DNA of 7,747 nucleotides from Elusimicrobiota bacterium (lineage in GTDB: Bacteria > Elusimicrobiota > Elusimicrobia > FEN-1173). Shown piece by piece: positions 7,006-7,747 of the stretch. Each line of letters opens with the position of its first letter. Positions within the stretch are counted from its first letter, which is position 1. A model generated the notes under the pieces. That model had not been told where the DNA came from. It saw only the letters and a list, made by a program, of their open reading frames with translations, and did not search any database. The stretch covers positions 1 to 7,747 of the forward strand of contig JACQPF010000055.1 of assembly GCA_016207625.1 (NCBI GenBank), in the 5' to 3' direction. Made by a program: the position numbers and the translations under genes.

Positions 7006-7634
7006 GCGATCGTCTTTTTGACGAAGAGGTCGTCCGTGGATTCTCTTTCGGTCCATCCGCGGAGGAGTTTTTCGACGTGTTTTGAAAGGACGTCGACTTC
7101 CAAATTGACCGGTTCGCCTATTTTTTTTGTTCCCAGGGTGGTCTGCTCTTCGGTGTAAGGGATGATGGCCGCCGTGAAGGAACCTTCTCTCAAATCCACA
7201 ACGGTGAGGCTGATGCCGTCCACGGCGACGGACCCTTTGGAAACCATGTATCGATTGAGCCCCGAAGGTATGGAAAACTCATAAACGACGGAGGATTCTG
7301 CGGGCGCCTTGGAGATGAGCCTGCCTTTTCCGTCCACATGGCCGAGCACGAAATGGCCGCCGAGTGTGTCGCCGATGCGGAGCGCGGATTCCAGGTTCAC
7401 CCTCATGCCGGGTGCAAGTTCCCCCAGTGTGCTGCGCCGCAGAGTTTCCTCGGAAAGATCAAAATCCATGAGGCGTTTTTTGCCCCGTCCGGACAAAGCG
7501 ACGACGGTCAGGCAGACCCCGTTCACGCCGATGGAAGAGCCCAGTTTAACGCCTGGAATGGATGCTGAAATTTGCAGGCGGTTGGCCTGCAGACTCTTCA
7601 CTTCTCCCCAATGATCAATGATCCCTGTGAACAC
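6987..7634 (-). CDS. ribE: Riboflavin synthase, alpha subunit
   Basis: 215 residues, the normal family length (about 200-220). The enzyme converts two 6,7-dimethyl-8-ribityllumazine molecules into riboflavin and the pyrimidine that RibH reuses; it acts in the cytoplasm as a trimer. The N-terminus MFTGIIDHWG is the family signature. The internal duplication of two lumazine-binding barrels is visible: GVNGVCLTV (37-45) in barrel 1 is matched by VAVDGISLTV (136-145) in barrel 2. GGHFVLGHVDG (92-102) and IPYTEEQTTLG (158-168) are also typical. The start is GTG (7634-7632), supported by the MFTGII match and by AAGGAG 9 nt upstream. The stop is TAA at 6989-6987, 19 nt inside the proposed ribBA start. 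It is the second rib gene of the cluster. Called ribC in E. coli nomenclature. Confidence 0.96.
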   Translation of the reverse strand: MFTGIIDHWGEVKSLQANRLQISASIPGVKLGSSIGVNGVCLTVVALSGRGKKRLMDFDLSEETLRRSTLGELAPGMRVNLESALRIGDTLGGHFVLGHVDGKGRLISKAPAESSVVYEFSIPSGLNRYMVSKGSVAVDGISLTVVDLREGSFTAAIIPYTEEQTTLGTKKIGEPVNLEVDVLSKHVEKLLRGWTERESTDDLFVKKTIAWDPQK

Positions 7635-7640
7635 GAACCC

Positions 7641-7747
7641 CTACTCCTTAAAGAAATACCCGTGGACAAGAACATCCTGACCCACAAGAGACACGTCAAA
7701 TTGTTTTAAGCGCGGCCCCAGGTCCGGACGGGTCCATCCAGATCCTC
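7641..7747 (-). CDS. ribD: RibD C-terminal end (riboflavin deaminase/reductase), partial
   Basis: Only the last 34 codons are present; the gene enters from the right edge and ends with TAG at 7643-7641. The visible peptide ends in VGQDVLVHGYFFKE, which resembles the usual C-terminus of the RibD reductase domain (a VGDDVLVEGY-type strand). RibD is the cytoplasmic bifunctional enzyme that deaminates the pyrimidine product of GTP cyclohydrolase II and then reduces its ribosyl side chain. Identification rests on this short tail plus position: the frame runs straight into riboflavin synthase with a 6-nt gap, and ribD is the usual first gene of such operons. The AAGGAG in its last two sense codons doubles as the ribosome binding site of the next gene. 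The deaminase domain and the start lie outside the window, so completeness cannot be judged. Confidence 0.8.
   Translation of the reverse strand, partial: GSGWTRPDLGPRLKQFDVSLVGQDVLVHGYFFKE
7644..7649 (-). promoter_or_regulatory. Ribosome binding site of ribE
   Basis: AAGGAG lies 9 nt upstream of the GTG at 7634-7632 and is formed by the last two sense codons of ribD. It is a near-perfect Shine-Dalgarno core and supports the GTG as the real start of riboflavin synthase. Its location inside ribD implies coupled translation. Confidence 0.75.

Noticed and set aside
6565..7158. Plus-strand open frame of 197 residues opposite ribBA and ribE
   Set aside because: It is antisense to the highly conserved RibB and riboflavin synthase motifs and shows no independent family signal.
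7635..7747. Possible FMN riboswitch or promoter upstream of riboflavin synthase
   Set aside because: The stretch is the coding end of ribD, with only 6 nt before ribE. A riboswitch would be expected upstream of ribD, beyond the window.

Overview
The window is a single dense block of housekeeping genes, all read from the minus strand, so transcription runs from high to low coordinates. I see ten coding regions: eight complete and one cut by each window edge. In transcription order they are ribD (3' end only), ribE, ribBA, ribH, nusB, ligA, recX, purH, a small hotdog-fold thioesterase, and alaS (5' end only). No tRNA, rRNA, CRISPR array, insertion sequence, integrase or long repeat is visible. 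The plus-strand open frames are all antisense shadows of these genes.

Layout: positions 7747-5291 hold the riboflavin genes (RibD, riboflavin synthase, the RibBA fusion, lumazine synthase). Positions 5271-4861 encode the antitermination factor NusB. Positions 4846-2825 encode NAD-dependent DNA ligase, and 2776-2237 the RecA regulator RecX. Positions 2240-675 encode PurH, which performs the last two steps to IMP. Positions 675-274 encode an uncharacterised PaaI-like thioesterase, and 280-1 the start of alanyl-tRNA synthetase. Junctions are very tight: overlaps of 19, 4, 4, 1 and 7 nt and gaps of 6, 19, 14 and 48 nt. This suggests one polycistronic unit with translational coupling. No promoter or terminator is convincing inside the window; any FMN riboswitch would lie upstream of ribD, outside it.

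Functionally, RibBA (from GTP and ribulose 5-phosphate), RibD, RibH and RibE make up most of the riboflavin pathway. PurH makes IMP, the precursor of the GTP that RibBA consumes. NusB, LigA, RecX and AlaS are information-processing genes that share the transcript without an obvious pathway link.

The organism is a bacterium with a fairly GC-rich genome (about 60% by eye). The rib-nusB linkage and RibBA fusion are widespread. The AlaS N-terminus has a shortened loop in place of the GGKHN element seen in E. coli AlaS. Together these would fit an uncultured or deep-branching bacterial lineage (Elusimicrobiota or Omnitrophota type, or a deltaproteobacterial relative), but this is a low-confidence guess. 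I see no evidence of a novel defence, mobile or regulatory system. The less ordinary points are the embedded thioesterase, the position of recX away from recA, and the unusual gene combination.
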